Part shown: positions 8,475 to 18,005 of the stretch, piece by piece
Position numbering within the stretch: the stretch's first letter is position 1
Layout: every line of letters begins with the position of its first letter
Source: Rhodobacteraceae bacterium HLUCCO07
GTDB lineage: Bacteria; Pseudomonadota; Alphaproteobacteria; Rhodobacterales; Rhodobacteraceae
Length of the DNA: 64,000 nt
Reading direction: 5' to 3'
NCBI GenBank assembly: GCA_001314705.1
Contig: LJSU01000028.1
Location: 62,001-126,000, forward strand
The notes under the pieces: model-generated
Seen by the model: the letters and a program-made list of their open reading frames with translations, nothing else
What the model was told of the DNA's origin: nothing
The model's database searches: none
Program-made: the position numbers and the translations under genes

Positions 8475-9188
8475 TCAAGGCAACTCGTCGAGTACTGCGC
8501 GGACGGCATTGGCGGGGGATCGCGCGCGCCAGATGGGGCGGCCGACGACAATGTGGTCGGCGCCGGCGGCGATCGCCTGCGCCGGCGTGGCGACGCGTTT
8601 CTGATCGCCTGGCATAGTACCCGCCGGCCGAACGCCGGGTGTGACGATGAGCCGGTCCCGGGCCTGCGGCAGAGCGCGGATCAGGGCGGCCTCTTGCGGC
8701 GAGGCAATCACGCCATCGGCGCCCGCTTCGAATGCGCGGGCAGAGCGTTCGGCCACCAGATCGCGGATATTGCCCGATTTCATCAGCCCGGCATCGAGAT
8801 CGGCCCTGTCGAGCGATGTGAGGATCGTGACCGCAAGGATTTTAAGATCCTTGCCTGCCGCGCCCTCCCGCGCCGCGCGCACCACATGCGGATCGCCATG
8901 CACCGTAAGAAAATCGAGGTCGAACTGCGCGATTCCGCGCACCGCGTTCTCGACAGTGGCGCCGATGTCGTAGAGCTTCATGTCGAGAAATATCCGCTTG
9001 CCATGCTCCTGCTTGAGCTCGCCAGCAAGAGCAAGCCCGCCTGTCGTGAGCATGCCCAGCCCGATCTTGTAGAACGAGACTCTGTTGCCGAGCGCCTCTG
9101 CAAGTTGGAGTCCTTCAAGCGCGTTGGGTAGATCAAGCGCGACGATCAGCCGATCATCGGCGGCGGGTCCGGTGGTTTCGGCAGGCAT
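8475..9188 (-). CDS. pyrF: orotidine 5'-phosphate decarboxylase
   Basis: 237 residues, the usual length for the type 1 family. The active-site signature FLDMKLYDIGATVENA (about residues 67-82) contains the catalytic Asp-x-Lys-x-x-Asp array, and the phosphate-binding end has VTPGVRPAG and ADHIVVGRPIWRA. It decarboxylates OMP to UMP, the last step of de novo pyrimidine synthesis, as a cytoplasmic TIM-barrel dimer. It stands upstream of glcD on the same strand, but a 267-bp spacer makes an operon unlikely. Confidence 0.96.
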   Translation of the reverse strand: MPAETTGPAADDRLIVALDLPNALEGLQLAEALGNRVSFYKIGLGMLTTGGLALAGELKQEHGKRIFLDMKLYDIGATVENAVRGIAQFDLDFLTVHGDPHVVRAAREGAAGKDLKILAVTILTSLDRADLDAGLMKSGNIRDLVAERSARAFEAGADGVIASPQEAALIRALPQARDRLIVTPGVRPAGTMPGDQKRVATPAQAIAAGADHIVVGRPIWRARSPANAVRAVLDELP

Positions 9189-9510
9189 TTCTCACTCCGT
9201 CATCGGTTTGTGGCTTCATAGTGCTTGGGCACAACCCCGACAAGCCGACACGGCCAGTCGAACGGCGCTCAACGCGCGTGCTTGACGGATGGGCAAGAAT
9301 TGGGACGGGATGAAAACCGGATACAGTTACGAATGACCGCTGTTGTTCTTGCGCTGCCAAGAAAGCCGGAAACCGACCGTGATAACCAACGGCTGCGGCC
9401 GGTTTCCCCTGAAGCCATCTGTCAGTGTGCGCCCAAAAGAGGCTGGGAACTTACCGGGATTGCATTATCATTTTGAAGCAGGTTTGATATTTGAGTGTCA
9501 AGAACTACGG
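9189..9510. other. intergenic region between divergent pyrF and the AI-2E permease
   Basis: About 320 bp between divergently transcribed genes. Short open frames run through it, one of them in frame with the permease, but they lack family similarity that I can see. It presumably holds both promoters. I see no clear operator or RNA gene. Confidence 0.4.
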
Positions 9511-10593
9511 GTGACCGTGCCGGCAAGCAATGAGGTAAGACCCGAAACAACGATCGTGCAGATAAGAAGCATAACATACGCGACCGCCTTTGCGATCATG
9601 CTGGGCTGGCTATTGTGGGTCGGACAGCCGGTGCTGTTGCCGGTGATCGCGGCGTTGATCTCGGTCTATATCCTGTCAACTGCCGCGACTGCGATGGAGC
9701 TTTTGCCGGTTCTGGGGCGCTGTCCGGGCTGGGTACGCCGAACAATCGTTCTGATCGCCTTCGCCCTTGCCGTCTCGCTGTTGTTCGTTCTTGTAATCAA
9801 CAACCTCGCTCAGGTGGCGTCGGCGCTCACCCGCTATGAAGAAAACCTTGATGCCCTAGCGACTCGCGCTGCGGGACTGCTGGGTGTTGTGGATGAGCCG
9901 ACATGGGCAAATCTGCGGCGTGTGACATTGGACGAGATCGACATGCGCGGGTGGATCGCACCTGCGCTTCTGTCGCTGCGCTCTTTCGGGGTGACGTTGT
10001 TCCTGGTGGTTCTCTATGCCGCATTCTTCATGGCCGAACGCGGTGTCATGGCGCAGAAGCTCTTTCTTGCCATGGGCGGCGAAACCCAGGGGCGTAAGGC
10101 GCTTGAAATTCTGAACCGTATCAACGACCGGATCGGCGGTTACCTTTTCGTCAAGACGGTGGTGAACATCATCCTCGGAGCCATGTCCTTCGTGATCATG
10201 CTGGTTCTGGGGATCGAGTTTGCCCTGTTCTGGGCCGTGCTGATCGCCTTCCTCAACTATATTCCCTATATCGGATCGCTGATCGGGGTGATCTTTCCTG
10301 TCTTGCTGAGCCTGGCGCAGTTCGGCACGATTTGGATGGCGAGCGTGGTTCTGGTGACCCTGACCGCAGCGCAGGTTTTTGTTGCTGGCTATCTTGAACC
10401 GCGGATGATGGGCCGGGCGTTCAACCTCAGCCCGTTCGTGGTGCTTCTGGCGCTTGCCTCCTGGAGCACGTTGTGGGGGCTGGCTGGCGCGATTCTTGCG
10501 GTGCCCCTGACGGCAAGCGCGGTGATCATGCTTGCCGAAATGAAGGCCACGCGACCCTTGGCCATCATGCTCTCGGCCACGGGGCGGATCTGA
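9511..10593 (+). CDS. AI-2E family (PerM/YdiK-type) membrane protein
   Basis: Membrane protein of about 360 residues, depending on start. Hydrophobic segments at the N-terminus (SITYATAFAIMLGWLLW, VLLPVIAALISVYIL, IVLIAFALAVSLLFVLVI) are followed by an amphipathic soluble part and the diagnostic C-terminal permease half with FLNYIPYIGSLIGVIFPVLLSL and a YLEPRMMGRAFNLSPFVVLLAL motif. Family members export small molecules or act as Na+/H+ antiporters; AI-2 transport is shown only for a few, so the substrate here is unknown. The start is uncertain: the frame is open back to TTG 9343, and GTG 9511 and GTG 9556 are the most natural candidates. None has a strong ribosome site. Confidence 0.85.
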   Translation: MTVPASNEVRPETTIVQIRSITYATAFAIMLGWLLWVGQPVLLPVIAALISVYILSTAATAMELLPVLGRCPGWVRRTIVLIAFALAVSLLFVLVINNLAQVASALTRYEENLDALATRAAGLLGVVDEPTWANLRRVTLDEIDMRGWIAPALLSLRSFGVTLFLVVLYAAFFMAERGVMAQKLFLAMGGETQGRKALEILNRINDRIGGYLFVKTVVNIILGAMSFVIMLVLGIEFALFWAVLIAFLNYIPYIGSLIGVIFPVLLSLAQFGTIWMASVVLVTLTAAQVFVAGYLEPRMMGRAFNLSPFVVLLALASWSTLWGLAGAILAVPLTASAVIMLAEMKATRPLAIMLSATGRI

Positions 10594-10930
10594 TCTGCGA
10601 TCAGTTGGTGAACGATGCGGGTGGCGGAGCGAAAGTTGCGATAACGAAAGGTCTGACAGCGGCCATGGCTTCGAAAGCCATCTAGGCCATCAAGAGCCCC
10701 TCCTGCGCGATACGTGTTCGCTCACGTGCAGCCATTCGTCGGAGAGCTCGGGCCTCACACATGACATCTACCAGAGGGCTTCACAGAAGGGTGTAGACCC
10801 GTAGGAGAATCCACACATTGCACCTTGAAGCTCCGCAAAACCCAACCCATTTACATCATGAGGTTCCCGACAGCCCCATGCCTCGGTCGAGGGTGGGCGA
10901 AATGGGAAGGCTTGGAAAAGGAGAAATGAC
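10594..10930. other. intergenic region upstream of clpB
   Basis: About 337 bp with no gene. It contains a short hairpin (ATGGCTT / AAGCCAT, 10665-10681) soon after the permease stop, possibly a weak terminator, and the heat-shock-type clpB promoter listed separately. A GGAGAA ribosome site precedes the clpB ATG. Confidence 0.5.
10824..10852 (+). promoter_or_regulatory. RpoH (sigma-32)-type promoter of clpB
   Basis: CTTGAA (10824-10829) and CCATTT (10847-10852) are separated by exactly 17 bp, about 78 bp before the clpB start. This matches the known alphaproteobacterial heat-shock consensus (CTTGAA, 17-18 bp, CCATNT). The match and the identity of the downstream gene support each other. Confidence 0.75.
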
Positions 10931-13549
10931 ATGAACTTGGACAAGTTCACCGAGCGGTCGCGCGGTTTTATTCAAGCGGCACAAACGATCGCAATGCGGG
11001 AAGACCATCAGCGGCTCGTTCCCGAACACCTTCTGAAGGCATTGATGGACGATGATCAGGGGCTTGCGGCCAATCTGATCAAGCGTGCAGGGGGGGCGCC
11101 CGAACGCGTGCGTCAGGCGGTCGATCTGGCCGTGGAAAAGCAACCCAAGGTGTCGGGCGATGCCGGCCAGATCTACATGGACGGGCAGTTTGCCAAGGTT
11201 CTGGGCGAGGCTGAAAAACTCGCGCAAAAGGCCGGCGACAGTTTCGTTGCGGTCGAACGCATGTTGATGGCGCTCAACATGGTGAAATCGAAGGCCCGCG
11301 AGGCGCTTGAGGCCGGTGCAGTCAATGCGCAGGCTCTGAACGCAGCGATCGAAGATATCAGAAAGGGGCGCACCGCCGACAGTGCTAGCGCCGAAGAAGG
11401 GTATGATGCCCTCAAGAAATACGCGCGCGACCTGACCGAGGCAGCGCGCGAGGGCAAGATTGACCCGATCATCGGACGCGACGAGGAGATCCGCCGCACG
11501 ATGCAGGTTCTGTCGCGTCGGACCAAGAACAACCCGGTTCTCATCGGTGAGCCGGGTGTGGGCAAGACGGCCATTGCAGAAGGCATGGCTCTGCGCATCA
11601 TCAATGGTGATGTGCCGGAATCCCTGCGAAACAAGAAGCTCCTCGCGCTCGATATGGGTGCGCTCATCGCCGGGGCCAAGTATCGCGGCGAATTCGAGGA
11701 GCGGCTCAAGGCGGTGCTGAACGAAATTACCGCAGCCGCGGGCGAGATCGTCCTGTTCATCGACGAGATGCACACGCTGGTCGGTGCGGGCAAGACGGAT
11801 GGTGCGATGGACGCGGCCAACCTGATCAAACCGGCACTGGCACGCGGAGAGTTGCACTGCATCGGTGCCACGACGCTGGATGAATACCGGAAATATGTTG
11901 AGAAGGACGCGGCCCTTGCCCGTCGTTTCCAGCCGCTGATCGTCGAGGAACCCACGGTCGAGGACACGATCTCGATCCTGCGCGGCATCAAGGAGAAGTA
12001 CGAGCTGCACCACGGCGTACGAATTTCCGACAGTGCGCTCGTCGCGGCGGCACAGCTATCGCATCGCTATATCACTGACCGATTCTTGCCGGACAAGGCG
12101 ATCGACCTGGTCGATGAGGCATCGAGCCGTCTGCGCATGGAAGTGGACAGCAAACCCGAAGAGTTGGACCAGATCGACCGGCAGATCCTGCAGATGCAGA
12201 TCGAGGCCGAGGCGCTCAAGAAAGAGGACGATCAGGCGTCGAAAGACCGGCTTGAAACGCTCGAGAAGGAATTGGCCGGCTTGCAGGATCAGTCCGCAGA
12301 GATGACCGCCAAATGGCAGGCCGAGCGTGACAAGCTGGCCAGTGCGCGCGATCTAAAGGAACAGCTTGACCGGGCGCGTGCCGAGCTGGATATCGCCAAG
12401 CGTGAAGGCAACCTCGCCAAAGCGGGCGAGCTTAGCTATGGCGTCATTCCGCAGCTTGAAAAGCAGCTTGCTGAGGCCGAAAAGACCGAAGTCGAGGGCG
12501 TGATGGTGGAAGAGGCGGTGCGGCCCGAGCAGATCGCAAGTGTCGTCGAGCGCTGGACCGGCATTCCTGCTGGCAAGATGCTCGAAGGCGAGCGCGAGAA
12601 GCTCCTGAACATGGAAGAAAACCTGCACGCCCGCGTGATCGGTCAGGATGCGGCGGTAAAGGCCGTGGCCAATGCCGTTCGCCGGGCGCGTGCGGGGCTG
12701 AACGACGAGAACCGCCCGCTGGGCTCCTTCCTCTTTCTCGGGCCGACTGGCGTCGGCAAGACCGAACTGACCAAGGCGGTGGCCGAGTTCCTCTTTGACG
12801 ATGACAGCGCGATGGTACGTATCGACATGTCGGAATTCATGGAGAAGCATTCCGTTGCTCGCCTGATCGGTGCCCCGCCGGGGTATGTTGGTTATGACGA
12901 GGGTGGCGTCCTGACCGAGGCTGTACGACGCAGGCCCTATCAGGTGGTTCTGTTCGACGAGGTTGAAAAGGCCCATCCCGAGGTGTTCAACGTGCTGTTG
13001 CAGGTGCTGGATGATGGGGTTCTGACTGATGGCCATGGTCGCACGGTGGACTTCAAGCAGACGCTGATCGTCCTGACGTCGAACCTGGGATCACAGGCGT
13101 TGAGCCAATTGCCCGAAGGAGGGGATGCGGCGCAGGCGCAGCGCGACGTGATGGATGCGGTACGCGCTCATTTCCGGCCTGAGTTCCTCAACCGGCTAGA
13201 TGACATGATCGTGTTTGACCGGCTTAGCCGGGCCGACATGGATGCCATCGTCGAGATACAGATCAAACGCCTGATGAAACGACTCGTCGGGCGCAAGATC
13301 ACGCTTGATCTGGACGCAGCGGCCAAGACATGGCTGGCCGATGAGGGTTATGATCCGGTCTATGGTGCGCGCCCGCTGAAACGGGTGATCCAGCGCGCAC
13401 TTCAGGACCCGCTGGCCGAGGCGATCCTTGCGGGTGATATCCGCGACGGTGAGACTATCCCGGTCAGCGCCGGACCCGATGGGCTGATCATCGGGGAACG
13501 TGTCGGGGCCAGTAACCGTCCCAAGCCGGATGATGCCGTGATCCATTGA
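10931..13549 (+). CDS. clpB: ATP-dependent disaggregase ClpB
   Basis: 872 residues (E. coli ClpB has 857). Order: N-terminal substrate domain (1-145), AAA+ module 1 with Walker A GEPGVGKT (about 204-211) and Walker [11 protein letters not shown], a coiled-coil M domain (about 410-525, rich in Glu/Lys/Gln), AAA+ module 2 with GPTGVGKT (about 604-611), [17 protein letters not shown] and the arginine-finger region, then the small C-terminal domain ending in [20 protein letters not shown]. It pulls proteins out of aggregates with DnaK and the small heat-shock proteins. It is monocistronic, with a heat-shock promoter upstream and a strong terminator downstream. Confidence 0.98.
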   Translation: MNLDKFTERSRGFIQAAQTIAMREDHQRLVPEHLLKALMDDDQGLAANLIKRAGGAPERVRQAVDLAVEKQPKVSGDAGQIYMDGQFAKVLGEAEKLAQKAGDSFVAVERMLMALNMVKSKAREALEAGAVNAQALNAAIEDIRKGRTADSASAEEGYDALKKYARDLTEAAREGKIDPIIGRDEEIRRTMQVLSRRTKNNPVLIGEPGVGKTAIAEGMALRIINGDVPESLRNKKLLALDMGALIAGAKYRGEFEERLKAVLNEITAAAGEIVLFIDEMHTLVGAGKTDGAMDAANLIKPALARGELHCIGATTLDEYRKYVEKDAALARRFQPLIVEEPTVEDTISILRGIKEKYELHHGVRISDSALVAAAQLSHRYITDRFLPDKAIDLVDEASSRLRMEVDSKPEELDQIDRQILQMQIEAEALKKEDDQASKDRLETLEKELAGLQDQSAEMTAKWQAERDKLASARDLKEQLDRARAELDIAKREGNLAKAGELSYGVIPQLEKQLAEAEKTEVEGVMVEEAVRPEQIASVVERWTGIPAGKMLEGEREKLLNMEENLHARVIGQDAAVKAVANAVRRARAGLNDENRPLGSFLFLGPTGVGKTELTKAVAEFLFDDDSAMVRIDMSEFMEKHSVARLIGAPPGYVGYDEGGVLTEAVRRRPYQVVLFDEVEKAHPEVFNVLLQVLDDGVLTDGHGRTVDFKQTLIVLTSNLGSQALSQLPEGGDAAQAQRDVMDAVRAHFRPEFLNRLDDMIVFDRLSRADMDAIVEIQIKRLMKRLVGRKITLDLDAAAKTWLADEGYDPVYGARPLKRVIQRALQDPLAEAILAGDIRDGETIPVSAGPDGLIIGERVGASNRPKPDDAVIH

Positions 13550-13576
13550 ATCCCGAGCACAAGCTGGGAGATTGCC

Positions 13577-13607
13577 GCCCGGAGCTTTCTTAGCTCCGGG
13601 CGTTTTT
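13577..13607 (+). terminator. rho-independent terminator of clpB
   Basis: A 10-bp perfect stem GCCCGGAGCT / AGCTCCGGGC with a 5-nt loop is followed by a run of five T residues, 27 bp after the clpB stop. It also separates clpB from the convergent minus-strand gene. Confidence 0.9.
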
Positions 13608-14065
13608 CATGCCGGGGGGTGACGAAGCCTGAACCACAGGAAGGTGCCCAGAGCGATCAGGCAGAGCGCGACGAGTGTCCAGACTGTGGGCGTGTAATCG
13701 CCGACGCAGCCTTCGCTACGGGCCGCCTCGTGCAGTCCGGTGGGGTCGATTAGGCTCTCATACCAGAGGCCCAACGCAACGATGCCGGAAAACAGCGCGG
13801 CCACGGCAAAGTAGATCGGCCGCCCACCCAGCAGCGCCAGCGTGAAGGCGCCGATGATGCCTAGCCCCGGCAGGGTGGTGGCTATGTGAAAGAGCTCGCC
13901 CAGCCCGGTCATCGGTCCATCGGCGGGCGACCATTCGGGGCGTTCGGTTTCACAGACCCCGTCGGCCCGTGCCGTAACGGGCAGGGCCAGCAGGAGTCCC
14001 GCGAGCGGCAGGCGGAGATGGCGGCGAAAGCGGGTCAGGGTCAGTCCTCCTCGAACGGGTCCCAT
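13607..14065 (-). CDS. small predicted membrane protein with signal sequence, downstream of dnaX
   Basis: 152 residues. A basic N-terminus and hydrophobic stretch (LPLAGLLLALPVTARADG) look like a signal peptide. A short Cys-containing segment (VCETERPEWSP) and then three transmembrane helices follow (about 60-80, 84-103, 127-147), with a second Cys-bearing loop (SEGCVGDYTP) between the last two. It overlaps the dnaX 3' end by 25 nt; a GAGGAGG inside the dnaX end could serve internal starts, so the exact start is uncertain. I do not recognise the family. The two extracytoplasmic Cys could form a disulfide. Confidence 0.65.
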   Translation of the reverse strand: MGPVRGGLTLTRFRRHLRLPLAGLLLALPVTARADGVCETERPEWSPADGPMTGLGELFHIATTLPGLGIIGAFTLALLGGRPIYFAVAALFSGIVALGLWYESLIDPTGLHEAARSEGCVGDYTPTVWTLVALCLIALGTFLWFRLRHPPA

Positions 14066-15798
14066 TCCTCCTCGACCTCGGGCAGCGCCTCGGCCTCGGC
14101 TTCGGCGGCGATGTCCTGACGGGTCTTGATATCGAGGATCCTGGCTTTCGGGAAGGAGTCGAACACAGCTTTGACAAGCGGATGGTCGCGGGCTTCGTTT
14201 TCGCGGGATTTCTTTTCGGCGTTGCGGGTCTCGACGATCGAAGGGGCGCCGGTTTCGGACGTGACAGTGACAGCCCAGCGATTCCCTGTCCAGCGTTGCA
14301 GGGCCGCGCCAAGTCGCGACGCGAGGTCTGGTGGAGCGTCGGGTGTGGGCTGGAAGGTGATGCGCCCGGGTTGATAGCTTACCAGGCGCAGATCGGCCTC
14401 GACATCCATGAGGAGTTTGCCGTCGCGGTTGGCGCGAATGAGTTCGAGCACATGGCCGAATGTCGGATAGTGGGCAAGTGCCTGCACCGTGTCCTGAGCC
14501 AGCGCGGCAGAGGGGCGACCTGACCGGCCCGACGATGACTGACCCGAGGAGACGAGTGCGTTGGCCTGTCCGTTGCCGTCACTCGCGCCGTGTGACAGGG
14601 GTGTGCCGCCCGCGGGTGGTGGCGGCGGCGGGGTTTCATTTTCCAGTCGTTTGACCAGATCCTCGGGCGTGGGCAGCTCCGCCACATGGGTCAGCCGGAT
14701 AATCGCCATCTCGGCCGCCATCATCGCGTTGGGAGCCTGAGCCACCTCGTCCAACGCCTTGAGCAGCATCTGCCACATCCGAGCCAGCACCCTGAGCGGA
14801 AGCGTTTCTGCCATGGCCTGGCCGCGGCTGCGTTCGTCGGGCGAGATGGTGGGATCTTCGGCTGCCCCCGGCGTGATCTTGACGACGGAGACCCAGTGCG
14901 TGATCTCGGCCAAGTCGCGCAGCACGGCCAGCGGGTCGGCGCCTTCTGCATATTCCGCCGAAAGCTCGGCCAGGGCGGCGGCGGCGTCGCCCTTCATGAT
15001 CATGTCGAAGAGGTCGAGCACACGGCCGCGGTCGGCCAAACCCAGCATTGCGCGCACTTGCGTCGCGGTGGTTTCGCCCGCCCCATGGCTGATCGCCTGA
15101 TCAAGCAGCGAGGTCGCATCGCGGGCCGATCCTTCGGCGGCGCGGGTGATCAGGGCCAGCGCGTCATCGGCAATCTCAGCGCCTTCGTAGGTCGCGATCC
15201 GGCGTAGCATGGCGATCATGTCTTCGGGTTCGATCCGGCGAAGGTCGAACCGTTGACAGCGCGACAGTACTGTGACCGGCACCTTGCGGATCTCGGTCGT
15301 GGCGAAGATGAATTTCACGTGTTCGGGCGGCTCTTCAAGCGTTTTCAGAAGCGCGTTGAAGGCGGAGGTGCTGAGCATGTGCACCTCGTCGATGATATAG
15401 ATCTTGTAGCGGGCCGATGCGGCGCGGTAGTGAACGCTCTCGATGATTTCGCGGATGTCGCCGACGCCAGTGCGCGAGGCCGCGTCCATTTCCAACACGT
15501 CGACATGGCGCCCCTCCATGATGGCGGTGCAATGCTCGCAGACCCCGCAAGGCTCGGTTGTTGGGCCGCCTGTGCCGTCCGGGCCAATACAGTTCATGCC
15601 TTTGGCAATGATTCGTGCGGTCGTGGTTTTGCCGGTGCCTCGGATGCCGGTCATGATGAACGCCTGCGCGATCCGATCGGCCAGGAATGCGTTCTTGAGC
15701 GTGCGCACCATCGCACCTTGACCGACAAGGTCGGCAAAGGTCTCGGGCCGGTATTTTCGGGCGAGAACCTGATAGCCCTTGGTTGAGTTTTCGCGCAT
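14041..15798 (-). CDS. dnaX: DNA polymerase III subunit gamma/tau
   Basis: 585 residues from the MRENSTKGYQVLARKYRPETF start; the frame is open 129 nt further upstream, but that extension is Pro/Ala-rich and unlike the family. AAA+ clamp-loader domain with Walker A GIRGTGKTTT (51-60), a zinc-binding four-Cys cluster (CIGPDG...CGVCEHC, about 73-92), Walker B IIDEVHML and sensor-1 FATTEIRKVP. Domain III and a Gly/Pro-rich linker (near 390-430) lead to the tau-specific C-terminus. It loads the DnaN clamp and links polymerase to helicase. I found no A-rich slippery site that would produce a separate gamma form. The acidic tail (EEEWDPFEED) is typical of this lineage. Confidence 0.95.
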   Translation of the reverse strand: MRENSTKGYQVLARKYRPETFADLVGQGAMVRTLKNAFLADRIAQAFIMTGIRGTGKTTTARIIAKGMNCIGPDGTGGPTTEPCGVCEHCTAIMEGRHVDVLEMDAASRTGVGDIREIIESVHYRAASARYKIYIIDEVHMLSTSAFNALLKTLEEPPEHVKFIFATTEIRKVPVTVLSRCQRFDLRRIEPEDMIAMLRRIATYEGAEIADDALALITRAAEGSARDATSLLDQAISHGAGETTATQVRAMLGLADRGRVLDLFDMIMKGDAAAALAELSAEYAEGADPLAVLRDLAEITHWVSVVKITPGAAEDPTISPDERSRGQAMAETLPLRVLARMWQMLLKALDEVAQAPNAMMAAEMAIIRLTHVAELPTPEDLVKRLENETPPPPPPAGGTPLSHGASDGNGQANALVSSGQSSSGRSGRPSAALAQDTVQALAHYPTFGHVLELIRANRDGKLLMDVEADLRLVSYQPGRITFQPTPDAPPDLASRLGAALQRWTGNRWAVTVTSETGAPSIVETRNAEKKSRENEARDHPLVKAVFDSFPKARILDIKTRQDIAAEAEAEALPEVEEEWDPFEED

Positions 15799-16117
15799 GG
15801 AGTTTGCCGGTTCTTGCGTAATGAGTTGCGGTCGCCCCCAACCTAGGCCGGGCGGGGCGTCGCGTCCATGGGGAATGGGAGTGGCCAGCAGGGCAGGGGT
15901 GGGTGGGGCAGGTCTTTGTGGCAACACACAACAGAATTGGGCAACTGAGATGTGTGTTTAGATGGCAAAACCCTGCACATCAGTGCAATCTCGCGACAGG
16001 CGGATTTTCTTGGGGGGAGATCGTGCGGACTTGGCTTGTCGAGTGTGCCTATTGCGCGACAGACGGCTTCGACATCGCACCAAAGGTGATGATGGCGACA
16101 GGGTTTGCGAGCGCGAC
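15799..16117. other. intergenic region between divergent dnaX and the phosphatase gene
   Basis: About 320 bp. A G/C-rich half near dnaX (15830-15910) and a more mixed half near the phosphatase. I searched both strands for the SRP RNA core (GTCAGG..CGGAAGG..AGCAGCC), because ffs is often close to dnaX, and did not find it. Nothing else was recognised. Confidence 0.4.
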
Positions 16118-16654
16118 ATGACGGGTGATTCCAATAGGGGAATTCGAATTTATGCCCTGCCCGTGGGCGGTGGCACATTGGCCCTGTCTGCGCTGCCGGG
16201 CCGAGGCGGGGACTATGCCTGCGATCTTGAGCTCTTTCGGGAATGGCAGCCAGGGATCGTACTGACGCTGGTGACCGAAGAGGAACTGTCCGAGGTCGGG
16301 GCACCTCATCTGGGCATCGACATTCATGCCATGGCAAGCCGTTGGTTCCACCTTCCTGTGCGAGAGCATGGCACGCCTTCGCCGGAGGTCGAGGCCCTAT
16401 GGCCCGAGGCGAGCCGGGCTGTGCGCGCCGCCTTGAAAGGCGGTGGGCGGGTGATCGTGCATTGCAATAGCGGGTTCGGGCGCTCGGGCATGGTGGTGTT
16501 GCGCCTGATGGTGGAATGTGGCGAGGAAGGCTCTGCGGCGCTCAACCGCTTGCGCAGATTGCGTGATTGTGTGGTAGGGGCCCATGGACAGTTGCAGTGG
16601 GCATTGGGCGGCAAGGCTGACGCGATTCCGGTCTGCCGGGATCGGGTCGGATGA
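16118..16654 (+). CDS. dual-specificity / tyrosine phosphatase-like protein
   Basis: 178 residues from MTGDSNRGIR; the frame is open further upstream, but that part is Arg/Cys-rich and not protein-like. The P-loop signature HCNSGFGRSG carries the nucleophile Cys116 and phosphate-binding Arg122 of the Cys-x5-Arg phosphatases. The loop that usually supplies the general acid Asp reads VREHGTP, so Glu83 would have to take that role. The size and motif order fit small bacterial Cdc14/KAP-like phosphatases. The substrate (phosphotyrosine protein, nucleotide or lipid) is unknown. It is a single gene between dnaX and the TRAP cluster. Confidence 0.8.
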   Translation: MTGDSNRGIRIYALPVGGGTLALSALPGRGGDYACDLELFREWQPGIVLTLVTEEELSEVGAPHLGIDIHAMASRWFHLPVREHGTPSPEVEALWPEASRAVRAALKGGGRVIVHCNSGFGRSGMVVLRLMVECGEEGSAALNRLRRLRDCVVGAHGQLQWALGGKADAIPVCRDRVG

Positions 16655-16758
16655 GGGACGAATCGTTGACGTTTCGGATGAAATGCTGCCAAAGCGCTCA
16701 GCTCATGGATGTGCTTTCGATCAAAACATCAGCAGGCGCCAAACTCCTGTGCCAAGCG

Positions 16759-16775
16759 TGGTAAGATAATATTAC
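16759..16775. promoter_or_regulatory. inverted repeat GGTAA-N7-TTACC upstream of the TRAP operon
   Basis: A perfect 5-bp dyad with an AT-only 7-nt spacer lies in an AT-rich island 120 bp before the solute-binding protein gene. The placement fits an operator for a GntR- or LacI-type regulator of the transporter. No regulator gene is adjacent. Confidence 0.35.
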
Positions 16776-16895
16776 CGGATGGCAAAAAAATTGTTTGTTT
16801 TCGTAATCTACTTGCTTAGTAATTGACGCAGGAGAAGCAGCCGGGTTTACCTAGCCCTGCGAACAAAAACGAAAACGACAACTCGGAGGAGAATT

Positions 16896-17981
16896 ATGGA
16901 ACGTCGTAGATTTTTGAAGGGCGCTGCGCTTGGCGCCGGCGCCACCGCTCTTGCCACACCGGCAGTGGCGCAAGGAACGAAACAGTTGACAATTGTGTCC
17001 ACCTGGCCGCGGGACTTTCCCGGGCTGGGTACGTCGGCCCAGCGGCTGGCTGAGCGAATTTCTGAGATTTCTGATGGCCACTTCAACGTGGAATACTTCG
17101 CGGCTGGCGAGCGTGTTGGCGCGTTTGACGTGTTTGATGAAGTCGCGAGCGGCAACAGCGAGGCCTACATTGGTGCAGACTACTACTGGATCGGTAAGCA
17201 CCCGGCGTTCGGCTATTTTACTTCTGTGCCGTTCGGGATGACCACGGCTGAGTGGAATGCATGGATCAAGTATCGTGGCGGGCAGGAGCTTTGGGACGAG
17301 CTGGCCGGTGAATTCGGTCTCAAGACCATTCCCTGTGGCGCGACTGGCACGCAGGCTGGTGGCTGGTTTAACAGCGAAATCGAAAGCCCCGATGACTTCA
17401 GGGGCCTGAAGATGCGGATTCCCGGTCAGGGCGCCGAAGTCATCGCCAAGATGGGTGGCTCGACCGTGTCGCTGCCGGGCGGGCAGATCTATGAAAACCT
17501 GGTTTCGGGCGCGATCGATGCGACCGAATGGGTCGGCCCCTACAACGACTACTTCATGAAGTTCTACGAGTCGGCCCAATACTATTACACGGGCGGCATG
17601 CACGAGCCGGGCGGTGGACTTGGCTTTGGCATGAACCGTGCCTGGTATGACGGTTTGACCGACTGGGAAAAGGCGGTCATCGTCGCGGCCTGTAACGAAG
17701 AACATGCCAATTCCTATGATGAGGCGCAGGCGCTCAACGGCGAATACCTGCAAAGGCTCATCAACGAGCAGGGCGTGAAGGTTCGCAACTTCAACGACGA
17801 CGTCTGGGACGGCTTCGGCGAAGGTGCCAAGGAAGTGTTCGAGGAATTGCGCGACCATTCGGCCTTGGCGGCGAAGATCGACGATGCATTCCAGGCCAAT
17901 CTGCGGGAAATCGGCGAAATGATGGCACAGTTCGAGATCACTTTCGTGAACCAGCGTAACCGCGTTCTGGGGCTGGGCTGA
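16896..17981 (+). CDS. TRAP transporter solute-binding protein, TakP-like (DctP family)
   Basis: 361 residues. The N-terminus ERRRFLKGAALGAGATALATPAVAQ is a twin-arginine (TAT) signal, so the protein is exported folded to the periplasm. The rest is the DctP fold, with family motifs GATGTQAGGWFNSEI (about 147-161), MRIPGQGAEVIAKMGG (about 173) and IDATEWVGPYNDYFM (about 207); the Trp-Val-Gly-Pro-Tyr block is characteristic of the 2-oxoacid-binding TakP group. It should capture an organic anion, likely a keto acid, and deliver it to the permease. A GGAGGAG ribosome site is 7 nt upstream. First gene of the TRAP cluster; a hairpin after it may favour its higher expression. Confidence 0.92.
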   Translation: MERRRFLKGAALGAGATALATPAVAQGTKQLTIVSTWPRDFPGLGTSAQRLAERISEISDGHFNVEYFAAGERVGAFDVFDEVASGNSEAYIGADYYWIGKHPAFGYFTSVPFGMTTAEWNAWIKYRGGQELWDELAGEFGLKTIPCGATGTQAGGWFNSEIESPDDFRGLKMRIPGQGAEVIAKMGGSTVSLPGGQIYENLVSGAIDATEWVGPYNDYFMKFYESAQYYYTGGMHEPGGGLGFGMNRAWYDGLTDWEKAVIVAACNEEHANSYDEAQALNGEYLQRLINEQGVKVRNFNDDVWDGFGEGAKEVFEELRDHSALAAKIDDAFQANLREIGEMMAQFEITFVNQRNRVLGLG

Positions 17982-18005
17982 TCCCGTTCCAGATGACATG
18001 AATTG

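Noticed and set aside
15799-16117. Possible signal recognition particle RNA next to dnaX
   Set aside because: The conserved core loop sequence was not found on either strand.
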